The position numbers and the translations under genes were made by a program. From contig NZ_KQ130488.1 in NCBI RefSeq assembly GCF_001050375.1, positions 140,443 through 204,442 on the forward strand: a DNA stretch of 64,000 bases. The letters run 5' to 3'. Source of the DNA: Catenovulum maritimum (GTDB lineage Bacteria > Pseudomonadota > Gammaproteobacteria > Enterobacterales > Alteromonadaceae). Numbering within the stretch: the stretch's first letter is position 1; every line of letters starts with the position of its first letter. The notes under the pieces were generated by a model. The model searched no databases. It was not told where the DNA came from and saw nothing but the letters and a program-made list of their open reading frames with translations. This document shows positions 36,598 to 47,566 of the stretch, in pieces.

Positions 36598-39500
36598 TAA
36601 CTGATCCTATTGTGCAATGCTTGTACTGAATTAACTGTATTTCTATCGTCTGCTGAATGCGCTAAACAAGTCGCAAATGCCGCATTCAATGTCGTTGTGT
36701 AGTTAACTTTGTAACGTAAAGCACCACGACGAATTGGCACTGAATCTGTAATAGCTTGACGGCCTTCAGTCGTATTTACTATATAGCTATATTCACCATT
36801 TTTGATGTTATCCACTATATGAGGACGACCTTCAGATACCTTATTCACAACTCTAACCTCGATGCCAGCTTCTGCAATTATTTTAGCAGTGCCTTTAGTC
36901 GCATCAATATCAAAGCCAACAGATGATAAGTTTTTAGCCAATTCTACAACACGTTTTTTATCGCTTTCACGGACTGAAAGTAAAACTCTACCCGCTTGTG
37001 GAATTGAATCCCCAGCGCCTAAACGAGACTTAGCGAAAGCTTCAGCGAATGTATCACCAACCCCCATAACCTCACCAGTAGAGCGCATTTCTGGGCCTAA
37101 GATAGGGTCAACACCTGGGAATTTGTTAAATGGAATAACAACTTCTTTGACAGAGTAATAAGGTGGTATAACTTCTTTAGTAACACCCTGCTCTGCTAAG
37201 CTCTGGCCAGCCATTACTCTAGCAGCCACTTTCGCTAGCTGCACACCTGTCGCTTTAGATACAAAAGGAACAGTACGCGCGCCACGAGGGTTAACTTCGA
37301 TTAAGTAAATTTCGTTATCTTTAACCGCAAACTGAGTATTCATTAAGCCAACAACGCCAAGTTCAAATGCGAGCTTTTTAACTTGTTCACGCATTCTATC
37401 TTGTACTTCAGCGCTTAAGGTATATGGTGGTAATGAACATGCTGAGTCACCTGAGTGAACACCGGCTTGCTCGATATGCTCCATAATACCACCAATTAAT
37501 ACTTGCTCACCGTCACAGATAGCATCAATATCAACTTCAACCGCATCATCTAAGAAATGGTCAAGTAGAACAGGAGAATCGTTAGATACCTGTACAGCTT
37601 CGTTTAAGTAACGTTTTAAGTCATTAATGTCATAAACGATTTCCATCGCACGGCCACCTAATACATAAGATGGACGAACAACTAATGGAAAGCCGATTTC
37701 GCCAGCACATGATAAAGCTTCTTCCATTGTTTTAACGGTTGCATTTTGTGGCTGTTTTAAGCCTAAACGTTCAACTGCGTGTTGGAATCTTTCTCTATCT
37801 TCTGAGCGGTCAATCGCATCTGGTGAAGTACCAATAATTGGAACACCATTCGCTTCTAAATCGCGAGCCAATTTAAGTGGTGTTTGACCACCAAACTGAA
37901 CGATAACGCCTTTTGGCTTCTCTAAACGAACAATTTCTAATACGTCTTCTAGTGTGACAGATTCAAAATATAAACGGTCAGAAGTATCGTAATCTGTTGA
38001 AACCGTTTCAGGGTTACAGTTCACCATAATGGTTTCGTAACCATCTTCACGTAAAGCCATTGACGCATGAACACAACAGTAATCGAATTCAATACCTTGA
38101 CCAATTCTGTTAGGACCACCGCCTAAAACAATAATCTTGTCTTTATCTGTTGGCTGAGCTTCACACTCTTCATCATAGCTTGAATACATATAAGCTGTTG
38201 AAGTAGAAAACTCTGCAGCACAAGTATCAACACGCTTATAAATTGGGAAGATATTATTTGCATGACGCTTCTTACGGACTTCGCTTTCAGAAACACCGAT
38301 TAAATCTGAGATGCGTGAATCTGCAAAACCTTTGCGTTTTAAGCTATACAAGAAATCTTTATCTAAGCCAGCCATGCCTTTTTCAGCAATCGTTTTCTCA
38401 GATAAGATTAAATCTTCAAGCTGTACTAAGAACCAACGATCTATTTTAGTAATTGCGAAAATATCTTCAACTGACCAACCCGCTCGGAATGCATCAGCTA
38501 TATACCAAATACGCTCAGCGCCTGGCTCTTTTAATTCGTGACGAATTTTCGCTTCAGCTTCAGGCTCATTAAGATCGATAATTGGGTCTAAACCAGAAAC
38601 ACCAATCTCAAGACCACGTAATGCTTTTTGTAATGATTCTTGTTGGTTACGGCCAATCGCCATCACTTCACCGACAGATTTCATTTGCGTCGTTAATCTG
38701 TCATTTGCACCAGCAAATTTTTCGAAGTTAAATCTTGGGATTTTCGTTACAACATAATCAATAGAAGGTTCAAACGATGCAGGTGTTTTACCACCAGTAA
38801 TGTCATTTGCTAGTTCATCAAGCGTGAAACCAACTGCTAATTTAGCTGCGATTTTAGCAATTGGGAAACCAGTTGCTTTAGAAGCTAACGCAGAAGAACG
38901 AGATACACGAGGGTTCATCTCGATAATAACCATACGGCCATCTTCTGGATTAACACCAAACTGAACGTTAGAACCACCCGTTTCAACACCAATTTCGCGT
39001 AATACCGCTAAAGAAGCGTTACGCATGATTTGATATTCTTTATCTGTTAGGGTTTGAGCAGGGGCTACCGTAATTGAGTCACCAGTGTGAACACCCATAG
39101 GATCGAAGTTTTCAATAGAACAAACAATGATACAGTTATCATTTTTGTCTCGAACCACTTCCATTTCATACTCTTTCCAACCGATTAATGACTCATCGAT
39201 CAATAATTCACTAGTTGGAGAAAGGTCTAAACCACGAGTACAAATCTCTTTAAATTCTTCGATATTGTAAGCAATACCTCCGCCTGAGCCACCCATGGTG
39301 AATGACGGACGAATAATACATGGAAAGCCAATACGTGATAAAACATCTAAAGACTCTTCCATTGAATGAGCGATTTCAGCACGAGGGCATTCTAAGCCGA
39401 TCGACTTCATTGCAGCATCAAATCGAGATCTATCTTCTGCTTTATCAATTGCATCAGCAGTTGCGCCGATTAATTCACAGCCAAATTTTTCTAAAACGCC

Positions 39501-39815
39501 ATGCTTATCTAAATCAAGTGCACAGTTAAGTGCAGTTTGGCCACCCATAGTTGGTAACACAGCATCAGGACGTTCTTCTTCAATAATTTTAGCAACAACT
39601 TCCCAGTGAATTGGCTCGATATAAGTCGCATCAGCCATTTCAGGGTCAGTCATGATAGTTGCAGGATTAGAGTTAACTAGAATAACTCTATAGCCTTCTT
39701 CTCTTAAGGCTTTACAGGCTTGAGTACCTGAATAGTCAAATTCACACGCTTGGCCGATAACAATTGGGCCAGCGCCTAAAATAAGTATGCTTTTTATGTC
39801 AGTACGTTTTGGCAT
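36597..39815 (-). CDS. carB: Carbamoyl-phosphate synthase large subunit
   Basis: Large subunit that makes carbamoyl phosphate from bicarbonate, ATP and ammonia supplied by CarA, feeding arginine and pyrimidine synthesis. It has 1072 residues (E. coli 1073). Two homologous ATP-grasp halves (about 1-400 and 550-935) each begin with a nucleotide-binding start ([21 protein letters not shown] and [21 protein letters not shown] in part), and the C-terminal MGS-like domain (about 936-1072) binds allosteric effectors. It follows carA by 13 bp and precedes greA. Confidence 0.98.
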   Translation of the reverse strand: MPKRTDIKSILILGAGPIVIGQACEFDYSGTQACKALREEGYRVILVNSNPATIMTDPEMADATYIEPIHWEVVAKIIEEERPDAVLPTMGGQTALNCALDLDKHGVLEKFGCELIGATADAIDKAEDRSRFDAAMKSIGLECPRAEIAHSMEESLDVLSRIGFPCIIRPSFTMGGSGGGIAYNIEEFKEICTRGLDLSPTSELLIDESLIGWKEYEMEVVRDKNDNCIIVCSIENFDPMGVHTGDSITVAPAQTLTDKEYQIMRNASLAVLREIGVETGGSNVQFGVNPEDGRMVIIEMNPRVSRSSALASKATGFPIAKIAAKLAVGFTLDELANDITGGKTPASFEPSIDYVVTKIPRFNFEKFAGANDRLTTQMKSVGEVMAIGRNQQESLQKALRGLEIGVSGLDPIIDLNEPEAEAKIRHELKEPGAERIWYIADAFRAGWSVEDIFAITKIDRWFLVQLEDLILSEKTIAEKGMAGLDKDFLYSLKRKGFADSRISDLIGVSESEVRKKRHANNIFPIYKRVDTCAAEFSTSTAYMYSSYDEECEAQPTDKDKIIVLGGGPNRIGQGIEFDYCCVHASMALREDGYETIMVNCNPETVSTDYDTSDRLYFESVTLEDVLEIVRLEKPKGVIVQFGGQTPLKLARDLEANGVPIIGTSPDAIDRSEDRERFQHAVERLGLKQPQNATVKTMEEALSCAGEIGFPLVVRPSYVLGGRAMEIVYDINDLKRYLNEAVQVSNDSPVLLDHFLDDAVEVDIDAICDGEQVLIGGIMEHIEQAGVHSGDSACSLPPYTLSAEVQDRMREQVKKLAFELGVVGLMNTQFAVKDNEIYLIEVNPRGARTVPFVSKATGVQLAKVAARVMAGQSLAEQGVTKEVIPPYYSVKEVVIPFNKFPGVDPILGPEMRSTGEVMGVGDTFAEAFAKSRLGAGDSIPQAGRVLLSVRESDKKRVVELAKNLSSVGFDIDATKGTAKIIAEAGIEVRVVNKVSEGRPHIVDNIKNGEYSYIVNTTEGRQAITDSVPIRRGALRYKVNYTTTLNAAFATCLAHSADDRNTVNSVQALHNRIS

Positions 39816-39828
39816 TGCAGTATCCCAA

Positions 39829-40965
39829 TTAAGCTTTGTTTTTTGCAGAGTCTTGCATTAACTCAATAAAGTGATCAAATAAATCAGCTGCTTCATGTGG
39901 ACCCGGACTTGCTTCTGGGTGACCTTGGAAACTGAATGCTGGCTTATCCGTTCTGTGAATACCTTGCAAAGAACCATCAAATAATGATTTGTGCGTTGCT
40001 TTTAAGTTAGCCGGTAATGTAGTTTCATCTACAGCAAAACCATGGTTTTGTGCTGTAATCATTACATTGCCTTTTTCTAAATCTTGTACTGGGTGGTTGC
40101 CACCGTGATGACCAAACTTCATTTTGATAGTTTGCGCACCGCTCGCAATCGCTAATAATTGATGACCTAAACAAATACCAAATACTGGTAAGTTGTCTTG
40201 CGCTAGGATTTCAGTTATCGCTTCGATAGCATAATCACATGGCTCTGGATCACCTGGGCCATTTGATAAGAATACCCCATCAGGCTTCATAGCTAAAACT
40301 TCACTTGCTGGTGTTTGAGCAGGCACAACCGTTAAATCACAACCGCGATCTGCTAACATACGTAAAATATTACGTTTAACCCCGAAGTCGTAAGCAACAA
40401 CTTTAAATTTGTTTGTTTCTGGTTGAGTATGACCTTGACCTAATTGCCAAGTACCTTCAGTCCAAGCATAAGCTTTGTCTGTCGTTACTTCTTTAGCTAA
40501 GTCCATGCCTTTTAAGCCAGGGAATGCTTTAGCCAGTTTTAAGGCATTATCAGCATCATCACCAACTAAAATACAACCATTTTGCGAACCTTTCTCACGT
40601 AAAATACGCGTTAATTTACGTGTGTCTATGTCTGCAATTGCAACTATATTACGTTGAACTAAGTAGTCAGACAGACTTTGCTCATTACGGAAATTAGAAG
40701 CTAACAAAGGCAAATCGCGAATTACTAAACCTTTAGCCCAAATAGTTGAAGACTCTTCGTCTTCTGCATTAGTACCAGTGTTACCAATGTGTGGGTAAGT
40801 TAATGTAACAATTTGCTCTGCATAAGAAGGGTCAGTTAGAATTTCTTGATAACCTGTCATTGAAGTATTAAATACTACTTCACCAACAGATGAACCATTT
40901 GCACCAATCGAGGTGCCCTTAAATACAGTACCGTCTTCGAGTACTAACAAGGCGCTTTCAGCCAA
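39829..40965 (-). CDS. carA: Carbamoyl-phosphate synthase small subunit
   Basis: Glutaminase subunit that supplies ammonia to CarB, 378 residues. N-terminal CPSase domain ([19 protein letters not shown]...[25 protein letters not shown]) is followed by a class I glutamine amidotransferase domain with Cys nucleophile in [14 protein letters not shown] and His-Glu in [13 protein letters not shown]. The start is TTG at 40965, preceded by a very strong AGGAGG; the E. coli gene also starts with TTG. A terminator-like hairpin ends 18 bases upstream of the start codon, so expression requires read-through of it. Confidence 0.97.
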   Translation of the reverse strand: MAESALLVLEDGTVFKGTSIGANGSSVGEVVFNTSMTGYQEILTDPSYAEQIVTLTYPHIGNTGTNAEDEESSTIWAKGLVIRDLPLLASNFRNEQSLSDYLVQRNIVAIADIDTRKLTRILREKGSQNGCILVGDDADNALKLAKAFPGLKGMDLAKEVTTDKAYAWTEGTWQLGQGHTQPETNKFKVVAYDFGVKRNILRMLADRGCDLTVVPAQTPASEVLAMKPDGVFLSNGPGDPEPCDYAIEAITEILAQDNLPVFGICLGHQLLAIASGAQTIKMKFGHHGGNHPVQDLEKGNVMITAQNHGFAVDETTLPANLKATHKSLFDGSLQGIHRTDKPAFSFQGHPEASPGPHEAADLFDHFIELMQDSAKNKA

Positions 40966-40983
40966 AACGACCTCCTGAACATT

Positions 40984-41022
40984 AAAAAACGGGAGCTATT
41001 TTATAAACAGCCACCCGTTTTT
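40984..41022 (-). terminator. Terminator-like hairpin in the carA leader (possible attenuator)
   Basis: On the minus strand the stem AAAAACGGG-TG-GCT pairs with AGC-T-CCCGTTTTT around an 11-nt loop and ends in a run of six Ts, just 10 bases before the carA AGGAGG. dapB lies upstream on the same strand. There is no room for a promoter between this hairpin and carA, so any carA transcript must read through it, as in an attenuator. A second small hairpin (CGGCG, 5-nt loop, CGCCG) is at 41038-41052. Confidence 0.65.
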
Positions 41023-41046
41023 AGGAATCTGAGAACACGGCGACAT
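40996..41046 (-). CDS. Possible 16-residue carA leader peptide
   Basis: An ATG-to-TAG reading frame on the minus strand encodes MSPCSQIPKNGWLFIK. It begins in the loop of the upper leader hairpin (41038-41052) and ends within the 3' stem side of the terminator-like hairpin, so translating it would break that hairpin, as in pyrBI-type control. No good ribosome-binding site precedes the ATG, so it may be chance. Confidence 0.25.
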   Translation of the reverse strand: MSPCSQIPKNGWLFIK

Positions 41047-41192
41047 TCGCCGAAGATAAATCTTGTCTATTCTAGTTGAAATGATTTAACTTTGCTATTA
41101 AAAATTTAAAAACACATAAAAATAATAGTTTATTCAACAAAAACAGATAAAACCGATAAAAGTCTGAGTTAAAGCATTAAAAAATTGCGAAA

Positions 41193-41996
41193 TTAATCTT
41201 TTAAACCTAATACATCTTGCATATCGTATTTAGCGACTTCTTTGTTAGCCAGCCAGTGTGCAGCTCGTACAGCACCCTTAGCAAAAGTTAATCGGCTAGA
41301 CGCTTTATGAGTAATCTCAATGCGCTCACCAATATCAGCAAACATAGCAGTGTGCTCGCCGACAATGTCGCCCGCTCGAATCGTCGCAAAGCCAATCGTG
41401 TTAGGGTCTCGCTCGCCAGTATCCCCTTCACGGCCATAAATTGCACTTTTCTCTAAATCACGGCCTAAAGTGTCCGCTATAACTTGTCCTAATGCCAAAG
41501 CTGTACCTGAAGGTGCATCTTTCTTAAATCTATGATGTGCTTCCCAGATTTCAATATCTGTATATTCACCCATGACTTTTGCAGTTGTTTCGAGTAATTT
41601 CATTAACAAATTAACGCCAACACTCATATTTGCAGCAAAAACAACAGGAATTTGGCTCGATGCCTTATCAATTTCAGCTAATTGCGCTTTGCTAAAACCG
41701 GTTGTACCAATCACGATTGGTTTTTTATTTTCTACACACCAATGTAGATTTTGAATACTTGCATCAGGCAAAGTGAAATCAATGTAAACATCAGCTAGTT
41801 CAGTACCTTGTTGCGCTGTTGAAGTCACTAATCCAAGTTTACCTATTCCAGCAACTTCACCTACATCCATACCTGTAAATGCAGAACCATCTCTAACTAA
41901 AGCATGAGTTAACTGTACATCTGAATTATCTTGCGCTGCTTCTATCAACGCACGCCCCATCCGACCATTACTGCCGAAAATACCGATCTTTGTCAT
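41193..41996 (-). CDS. dapB: 4-hydroxy-tetrahydrodipicolinate reductase
   Basis: NAD(P)H-dependent reductase of the lysine/diaminopimelate pathway, 267 residues. The dinucleotide-binding start [17 protein letters not shown], the IDFTLPDAS segment, and the catalytic/substrate region [19 protein letters not shown] with EIWEAHH and K-K-D-x-PSGTA are all present. It lies upstream of carA on the same strand with a 227-bp gap that carries the carA leader. dnaK-dnaJ, often upstream of dapB in gammaproteobacteria, are not here; upstream is a flavin reductase-like gene. Confidence 0.97.
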   Translation of the reverse strand: MTKIGIFGSNGRMGRALIEAAQDNSDVQLTHALVRDGSAFTGMDVGEVAGIGKLGLVTSTAQQGTELADVYIDFTLPDASIQNLHWCVENKKPIVIGTTGFSKAQLAEIDKASSQIPVVFAANMSVGVNLLMKLLETTAKVMGEYTDIEIWEAHHRFKKDAPSGTALALGQVIADTLGRDLEKSAIYGREGDTGERDPNTIGFATIRAGDIVGEHTAMFADIGERIEITHKASSRLTFAKGAVRAAHWLANKEVAKYDMQDVLGLKD

Positions 41997-42072
41997 TTGT
42001 TTGCCCTTAAATCTAAATCTGCGCGCATTTTATACCTAAAGGGGTTTGAAATGCGAATTTAGCCGAAAAAAA

Positions 42073-42684
42073 TTAACGCGCGGCAGTCGCTAAGATAATT
42101 TCATCTAGATTCGAGTATTCTTGACCACCTAGTCTAGCTAGAGGATCTAGCTGTTTAGCATCCAGTGTAAATCTATCCCCATTTTGTTCTATCGCGGAAT
42201 CATCAACAAAAACTTGCTTAACTTCAACAAAAACGAGTTGCATCGGCTTGTCGCCTATTTCATCTACTTTATATAAATCGCATGCCAAAGCAATTGGGCT
42301 TTCTGCAACTCTTGGTAAAGTAGAACCATCAAAATCAGCTAATTCAATATTAAACTCATCTATCTCTGATTGGCCCCTGTCTAGCGATTTTGCACTGTTA
42401 TTAACGTCATTCACTTGCTGCGCATGCGCAATATGCACCACACATTTTTGTGTTCTAAGCAAGTTCGTTAAAGTATCTTTATTTTTTTGGTCGACTCTTT
42501 TTCCTGAAGAAAACATTAAAATTGGCGGTTCGCTACTGACCGCGTTAAAAAATGAGTAAGGTGCAATATTATAGCTTTGGTTGTCATTTGCAGTTAATAC
42601 CCAAGCAATTGGCCTAGGTATAATAGCTTGAGTTAACAAAAAGTAGTTTTGCCGTGGTGATAATTTAGTCGCATCAATATACAT
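42073..42684 (-). CDS. Flavin reductase-like FMN-binding protein
   Basis: Split-barrel flavin reductase-like (flavoredoxin/NrtA-type) protein of 203 residues. The N-terminus LSPRQNYFLLTQAIIPRPIAWVLTANDNQSYNIAPYSFFNAVSSEPPILMFSSG (in part) is the FMN-binding core typical of the family: RPIAWV, NxAPYSFFN and PP. Members either reduce flavins or bind FMN for other reactions; the substrate cannot be inferred. It is a single gene, 76 bp upstream of dapB on the same strand and divergent from tcdA. Confidence 0.85.
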   Translation of the reverse strand: MYIDATKLSPRQNYFLLTQAIIPRPIAWVLTANDNQSYNIAPYSFFNAVSSEPPILMFSSGKRVDQKNKDTLTNLLRTQKCVVHIAHAQQVNDVNNSAKSLDRGQSEIDEFNIELADFDGSTLPRVAESPIALACDLYKVDEIGDKPMQLVFVEVKQVFVDDSAIEQNGDRFTLDAKQLDPLARLGGQEYSNLDEIILATAAR

Positions 42685-42842
42685 ATTTAATCTCTAAGTG
42701 CGTTAAGTTTGATGTCTAAGCTTTAGCGTCAGTTGATCTGATTACTTTACCAGAAAGTACAAACTGGCAAGTGCATTTTATTTGCCGCAGCGTATAATGG
42801 CTATTTTCGTTTACTAAAATTTAATCTCGGTTAAAAACTTAA

Positions 42843-43622
42843 ATGCGCACTGATAATTTTGAAAATCGTTTTGGCGGAACTCGCAGATTATATGGCGAAT
42901 CAGGACTAACAAAATTGCAGCAATCACATGTTGTTGTAGTTGGAATTGGTGGCGTTGGCACTTGGATTGCTGAAGCGCTCGCTCGCACAGCAATAGGAGA
43001 AATAAGCCTTATAGATCTAGATGATATTTGTGTTTCTAACACTAACCGCCAAATTCATGCAGTCACCGGCAATTATGGCAAATCAAAAGTGGCGGCAATT
43101 GCAGATAGAATTCTATCAATTAATCCAGATTGCAAAGTAAACCAAATTGAAGATTTCATCATGCCTGATAACTTGGCTGAACTGCTGGGTGGAGAGATTG
43201 ATTACGTAATTGATGCAATCGATAATGTTAAAGCAAAATCCGCTATGATAGCTTGGTGTAAACGCAATAAAATAAAAATCATCACCATTGGTGGGGCTGG
43301 CGGTCAAACAGATCCAAGTCAAATTAAAATGGCCGATCTAGCTAAGACTACCCAAGATCCTCTACTCGCTAAAGTCAGAAACACATTGCGCCGAGACTAT
43401 AATTTCTCTAAAAATTTAAAGCGAAAGTTTTCTATTGATGCTATTTATTCAACGGAACAATTAAAATACCCGACAAATGAAGGTGAAGTTTGTTTACAAA
43501 AACCAGATGTTACAGGTCCAGCTAAACTAGACTGTGCTACGGGTTTTGGTGCCAGCACTGTCGTGACTGGTACATTTGGTTTTTTTGCAGCAGCTAAAGT
43601 GATTAATTATATCACTAAGTAA
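42843..43622 (+). CDS. tcdA: tRNA threonylcarbamoyladenosine dehydratase TcdA
   Basis: ThiF/MoeB/E1-like enzyme that cyclises t6A37 of tRNA to ct6A (TcdA, earlier CsdL), 259 residues. Seen: RFGGTRRLYGESG at the start, the nucleotide-binding VVGIGGVGTWIAEALARTAIGEISLIDLDDI, DAIDNVKAK, and the C-terminal CATGFGASTVVTGTFGFFAA with its membrane-associating hydrophobic tail. The early residues and tail separate it from MoeB and ThiF. CsdA/CsdE are not adjacent. TATAAT at 42793 lies upstream but lacks an obvious -35. Confidence 0.93.
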   Translation: MRTDNFENRFGGTRRLYGESGLTKLQQSHVVVVGIGGVGTWIAEALARTAIGEISLIDLDDICVSNTNRQIHAVTGNYGKSKVAAIADRILSINPDCKVNQIEDFIMPDNLAELLGGEIDYVIDAIDNVKAKSAMIAWCKRNKIKIITIGGAGGQTDPSQIKMADLAKTTQDPLLAKVRNTLRRDYNFSKNLKRKFSIDAIYSTEQLKYPTNEGEVCLQKPDVTGPAKLDCATGFGASTVVTGTFGFFAAAKVINYITK

Positions 43623-43763
43623 CGATTGTAAGCCAAATGTAAACACTAAGTAAATTTAGGTGACGGTTTAAATTTTACTGATATAAAGCAGATAATAACG
43701 CTAACACCTAGCAATTCGTTGTGCGTTAGATTTTAAACTTTACTATTTGTTAGGATTTAACCA

Positions 43764-43982
43764 ATGAAAAAACTTTTATCAATTGCATTTGTAATCACAG
43801 CTTTTGTTGCCCAACCTTCGTTTGCGGGTGATAAACCTTCTAAAGAGGAGAGAAAAGCGCTTGCAAAAGAGTGTCGTGTTGAAGCAAAAGCAGAAAACAT
43901 TGATATGAAAGATAAAGAAGCAATGAAAAAATATATGGGTAAGTGTATTAGAACTAAATTCAAAGCTAGCTCAGCAGAATAG
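43764..43982 (+). CDS. Small secreted Lys-rich protein with a Cys pair (PsiF-like?)
   Basis: Predicted periplasmic protein of 72 residues: signal peptide about 1-21 (ending QPSFA) and a 51-residue, very basic helical mature part. It contains two cysteines 24 residues apart (KECRVEAKAENIDMK...YMGKCIRTKF), suggesting a disulfide. The spacing of RKAL-x2-EC and KK-x-MGKC resembles PsiF repeats, but this is a weak resemblance. The gene is monocistronic, with AGGA before the ATG and a strong terminator after it at 44001. Function unknown. Confidence 0.6.
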   Translation: MKKLLSIAFVITAFVAQPSFAGDKPSKEERKALAKECRVEAKAENIDMKDKEAMKKYMGKCIRTKFKASSAE

Positions 43983-44000
43983 TTTTAACCAGCCTAAAGC

Positions 44001-44039
44001 AAAAAGCCAAACTCACATTCACATTAAGTTTGGCTTTTT
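44001..44039. terminator. Bidirectional terminator between the small secreted protein and fdx
   Basis: AAAAAGCCAAACT and its complement AGTTTGGCTTTTT form a 12-13 bp stem around a 13-nt loop, with T-runs on both strands. It lies between convergent genes and would close the isc operon on the minus strand. Confidence 0.88.
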
Positions 44040-44063
44040 ATTACAGTCCAAGTTTAATTGAAC

Positions 44064-44402
44064 TTAGTGATTTTCACTTACCATATTAATAGTGTATTTA
44101 GGCACTTCTACCACTAAATCTTCATCCGCAATAATCGCCTGACAACCCAAACGAGATTCTGGATCTAATCCCCAAGCTTTATCTAACATGTCGTCTTCAA
44201 GTTCATCGCTTTCATTAAGCGAATCAAACCCTTCCCTGATAATGACATGACAGGTTGTACATGCACATGATTTTTCACAAGCATGTTCAATATCAATACC
44301 ATTTTTAATCGCAACATCTAAAACAGTTTCACCCGTTTTTGCTTCAGCAACCGCACCATCAGGACAAAGTTCATCATGAGGTAAAAATATAACTTGTGGC
44401 AT
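44064..44402 (-). CDS. fdx: ISC system [2Fe-2S] ferredoxin
   Basis: Adrenodoxin-type [2Fe-2S] ferredoxin that supplies electrons for Fe-S cluster assembly, 112 residues (E. coli 111). Cluster ligands are visible in HACEKSCACTTCHVIIREG and the distal Cys in RLGCQAIIADEDL. It follows hscA by 2 bp and is the last gene of iscRSUA-hscBA-fdx. The small acidic IscX protein gene that often follows in enterics is absent; a terminator and a convergent gene come next. Confidence 0.97.
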   Translation of the reverse strand: MPQVIFLPHDELCPDGAVAEAKTGETVLDVAIKNGIDIEHACEKSCACTTCHVIIREGFDSLNESDELEDDMLDKAWGLDPESRLGCQAIIADEDLVVEVPKYTINMVSENH

Positions 44403-44404
44403 AA

Positions 44405-46270
44405 TTAAATCTCGTCTACTTGCTGCCCAGCTAGGGCTGAGCGAATTGAATGATCCATTCTGAGAGAAGCGAAGTCTTGTGATTTAGCTTCTAACAATTC
44501 AGTTTCTTTTTTGATTAAATCAGCATCATCAAGTTCAGTTACCTGCTTAAGCTGAGCTATTTGGTCTTTTAGTTCTGATAAACTTTGTTGGCTTAATAAA
44601 TCGCTATCTTGTTCTATTGCACTTTCAACTGATTCAATTAATCTAGCTGCGTCTACTTTGAGTTCAGCTAAACGTCTTGCTTCAACATCATCTTTGGCAT
44701 TTTCAATAGAGTCTTTAAGCATAGTTAAAATTTCAGACTCTTCTAAACCGTAACTTGGTTTAACAGCAATGCTAGATTGCACCCCAGTTGATTTTTCTTC
44801 CGCGGTTACAGATAACAAGCCATCTGCATCAATTTGGAAGGTTACTCTTATATGTGCCGCTCCAGCAGCCATGGCTGGAATATTATGTAGCTCAAATTTA
44901 GCGAGTGAGCGACAATCTTTAACGAGTTCCCTTTCACCTTGAACCACATGAATTGCCATCGCCGTTTGACCATCTTTAAAAGTAGTAAACTCTTGTGCTT
45001 TAGCAACCGGAATGGTTGTGTTGCGTGAAATAACTTTTTCGGTTAAGCCACCCATAGTTTCTAGACCAAGCGATAGTGGCACTACATCTAATAACACCAT
45101 GTCCGAGTCAGGCTTATTGCCAACTAAAATATCAGCTTGAATACTTGCACCTATGGCAACAACTTCATCAGGGTCAATTGATGATCTTGGTTCTAGATTA
45201 AAAAACGATTCAACTTTAGAGCGAACTAATGGCACACGAGTAGAACCACCAACTAAAACTACATCGTCAATTTCACTAATATCAAGTTCCGCATCTTTTA
45301 CCGAACGACGACATGCAATTAACGTTTTCTTAATTAATGGCTCTATCAATTCGTTAAATACGTCTAATGTCAGCTCTAAGCTAACTAGCTTACCATCGTC
45401 TAACTCTATATTGATGATAGTGCTATCCGCTAAGGTTAAACTTTCTTTAGCAGCTTTAGCTTGCTCTTTTAATACACGTCTTAATCTAGGCGATAATTTT
45501 TCTGGTAGCTCTATATGCTGCTTAAACCAGTTTACGATTACTTGATCAAAGTCATCTCCACCAAGCGCAGAATCACCGCCTGTAGCAAGTACTTCGAAAA
45601 CGCCTTTGTCCAGTTTTAAGATAGAGATATCAAATGTACCGCCACCTAAATCGTAAACCGCAATCACACCATCATGTTTTGCATCTAAGCCATATGCGAT
45701 TGCAGCTGCTGTTGGTTCATTTAATAAGCGTAATACTTTTAAGCCAGCAATTCTTGCGGCATCTTTGGTACACTGACGCTGTGCATCATCAAAGTAAGCA
45801 GGTACTGTAATCACAGCACCTTGTAATTCATCACCTAGTGATTTCTCGGCTTGTCTTTTAAGTTCAATCAAGATTTCTGCTGAAATTTCAATCGGTGTTT
45901 TATCACCTTGAGGCGTTGCTATTTTCACTAAATCTTCATTACTACCGTTAAATTGATACGGCAATTCTGGATAGCTTTGTGCGACATCAAGCGCTGAACG
46001 TCCCATGAATCGCTTGACCGATAAAATGGTATTTTCTGCGTCTAATTGCGCTTGATTTAATGCCTCTTCACCAACAATAATTTCATCTTTTGTATAACGA
46101 ACAACAGAAGGTGTAATTTTTTTATTGAATTGATTAACTAGAGGTGTCGCTTCACCGCTTCTCACAGCTGCGACTAATGAATTTGTTGTGCCTAGATCAA
46201 TACCAACAGCGAGCTTTCGCTGATGAGGCGCTGCTGATAATCCAGGTTCAGAGATTTGTAATAAAGCCAT
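44405..46270 (-). CDS. hscA: Fe-S protein assembly chaperone HscA
   Basis: Specialised Hsp70 that, with HscB, promotes cluster release from IscU, 621 residues (E. coli 616). The nucleotide-binding domain (about 18-395) shows [29 protein letters not shown] and [14 protein letters not shown], and the substrate-binding domain contains [12 protein letters not shown]. The C-terminal lid is shorter than DnaK's. Position between hscB and fdx makes the assignment certain. Confidence 0.98.
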   Translation of the reverse strand: MALLQISEPGLSAAPHQRKLAVGIDLGTTNSLVAAVRSGEATPLVNQFNKKITPSVVRYTKDEIIVGEEALNQAQLDAENTILSVKRFMGRSALDVAQSYPELPYQFNGSNEDLVKIATPQGDKTPIEISAEILIELKRQAEKSLGDELQGAVITVPAYFDDAQRQCTKDAARIAGLKVLRLLNEPTAAAIAYGLDAKHDGVIAVYDLGGGTFDISILKLDKGVFEVLATGGDSALGGDDFDQVIVNWFKQHIELPEKLSPRLRRVLKEQAKAAKESLTLADSTIINIELDDGKLVSLELTLDVFNELIEPLIKKTLIACRRSVKDAELDISEIDDVVLVGGSTRVPLVRSKVESFFNLEPRSSIDPDEVVAIGASIQADILVGNKPDSDMVLLDVVPLSLGLETMGGLTEKVISRNTTIPVAKAQEFTTFKDGQTAMAIHVVQGERELVKDCRSLAKFELHNIPAMAAGAAHIRVTFQIDADGLLSVTAEEKSTGVQSSIAVKPSYGLEESEILTMLKDSIENAKDDVEARRLAELKVDAARLIESVESAIEQDSDLLSQQSLSELKDQIAQLKQVTELDDADLIKKETELLEAKSQDFASLRMDHSIRSALAGQQVDEI

Positions 46271-46290
46271 AATTGTCTTAGTTGTAAGCG

Positions 46291-46809
46291 TTACACTTGA
46301 GCAACTTGGTCTTCAAGCCTTTCAAGTTCTGTTTGTAATTTAACGATGAATTTCAGTTTTCTAACTGAATCTGCAGCTTCATTATAAAGACTTTCAGCAA
46401 GCTGAGTGGCTAATTGGTTTTGAAATAACTTAACATGTTGTGCTAACTCTGCTTCAAACTCAACAATCGCATCGAATGGATCTGGGTTGTTCTCTATATC
46501 TTCTAGATGCTCACGATATTCCATTTGTTGCATTAAAAAAGCAGTATCTTGTATGGTTTGAGTTTCATGCGCTATATCTAAACCATTTAAGCTTAAGATA
46601 TACTCTGCTCTAGCAATTGGAGATTTAAGCGTTGTAAAAGCATCGTTAATCTCAGCTGCTTTTTTTACCGCTAGCAATTTTTCACCATCACTTGCATTCG
46701 CATATTGATCTGGGTGAAAGTGGCGTTGCAATAAACGATAATCTGCAGCTAGCTTTTTACTATCTAGTTCAAAGCTAACTGGCAGTTTGAATAAATCAAA
46801 ATAGTTCAT
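46291..46809 (-). CDS. hscB: Fe-S protein assembly co-chaperone HscB
   Basis: J-domain co-chaperone that delivers IscU to HscA, 172 residues from the ATG at 46809 ([10 protein letters not shown]). A 4-codon longer reading exists, but the shorter start fits the family. The J domain (about 1-75) contains the HPD triad in [12 protein letters not shown], and the C-terminal helical bundle (about 90-170) binds IscU. It lies between iscA and hscA. Confidence 0.96.
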   Translation of the reverse strand: MNYFDLFKLPVSFELDSKKLAADYRLLQRHFHPDQYANASDGEKLLAVKKAAEINDAFTTLKSPIARAEYILSLNGLDIAHETQTIQDTAFLMQQMEYREHLEDIENNPDPFDAIVEFEAELAQHVKLFQNQLATQLAESLYNEAADSVRKLKFIVKLQTELERLEDQVAQV

Positions 46810-46824
46810 GATTTCGACCAAGTC

Positions 46825-47148
46825 CTATACATGGAAACTTTCGCCACAACCGCACTCATCAGTCACATTAGGATTGTTAAATTGAAATCCTTCATTTAGA
46901 CCTTCTTTAGTAAAGTCGAGCTCTGTTCCATCTATGTATAGCAAAGATTTAGCATCAACAATTATTTTAACGCCTTTCTCTTCAAATACTTGATCGTCTT
47001 CATTTAATTCATCAACAAATTCAAGAATATAAGCCATACCAGAACAGCCAGATGTTTTCACACCTAAACGTAAACCGATTCCTTTGCCGCGATTTTGTAA
47101 AAAATGACTCACTCTTTGAGCCGCAGTTTCAGTAACAGTTATTGCCAT
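46825..47148 (-). CDS. iscA: Iron-sulfur cluster assembly protein IscA
   Basis: A-type carrier for Fe-S clusters, 107 residues, identical to the E. coli length. The three ligand cysteines are present: Cys in [16 protein letters not shown] and the C-terminal [10 protein letters not shown] pair. It lies 17 bp behind iscU and just before hscB in the isc operon. The other A-type carriers (ErpA, SufA) are not in this window. Confidence 0.97.
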   Translation of the reverse strand: MAITVTETAAQRVSHFLQNRGKGIGLRLGVKTSGCSGMAYILEFVDELNEDDQVFEEKGVKIIVDAKSLLYIDGTELDFTKEGLNEGFQFNNPNVTDECGCGESFHV

Positions 47149-47165
47149 TCTGTGTAACCTCAGTC

Positions 47166-47546
47166 TTAGTCTTGTTTTGCTTTATAATCTTCGATTGCTG
47201 CTTTAATTGCATCTTCAGCCAAAATTGAGCAGTGAATCTTTACCGGAGGTAAAGCAAGCTCTTGAGCAATTTCAGTATTAGTGATGCTTTTTGCTTCATC
47301 AATTGACTTACCTTTAACCCACTCTGTTACTAATGAGCTAGACGCAATTGCAGAACCACAACCATAAGTTTTAAATTTAGCATCTTCGATAATGCCCGCT
47401 TCAGATATTTTAAGCTGAAGCTTCATTACATCACCACAAGCAGGTGCACCAACCATACCAGTCGCAATACTTGGATCATTTTTATCAAAACTTCCAACAT
47501 TGCGTGGATTTTCGTAATGATCAATTACTTTTTCACTGTAAGCCAT
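47166..47546 (-). CDS. iscU: Fe-S cluster scaffold IscU
   Basis: Scaffold on which [2Fe-2S] clusters are built from IscS sulfur, 126 residues (E. coli 128). Conserved cysteines lie in [24 protein letters not shown] and [14 protein letters not shown], and the LPPVK motif recognised by HscA is present in [11 protein letters not shown]. It lies 20 bp behind iscS. Confidence 0.98.
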   Translation of the reverse strand: MAYSEKVIDHYENPRNVGSFDKNDPSIATGMVGAPACGDVMKLQLKISEAGIIEDAKFKTYGCGSAIASSSLVTEWVKGKSIDEAKSITNTEIAQELALPPVKIHCSILAEDAIKAAIEDYKAKQD

Positions 47547-47566
47547 TTGACTAACCTCACGTTAAC

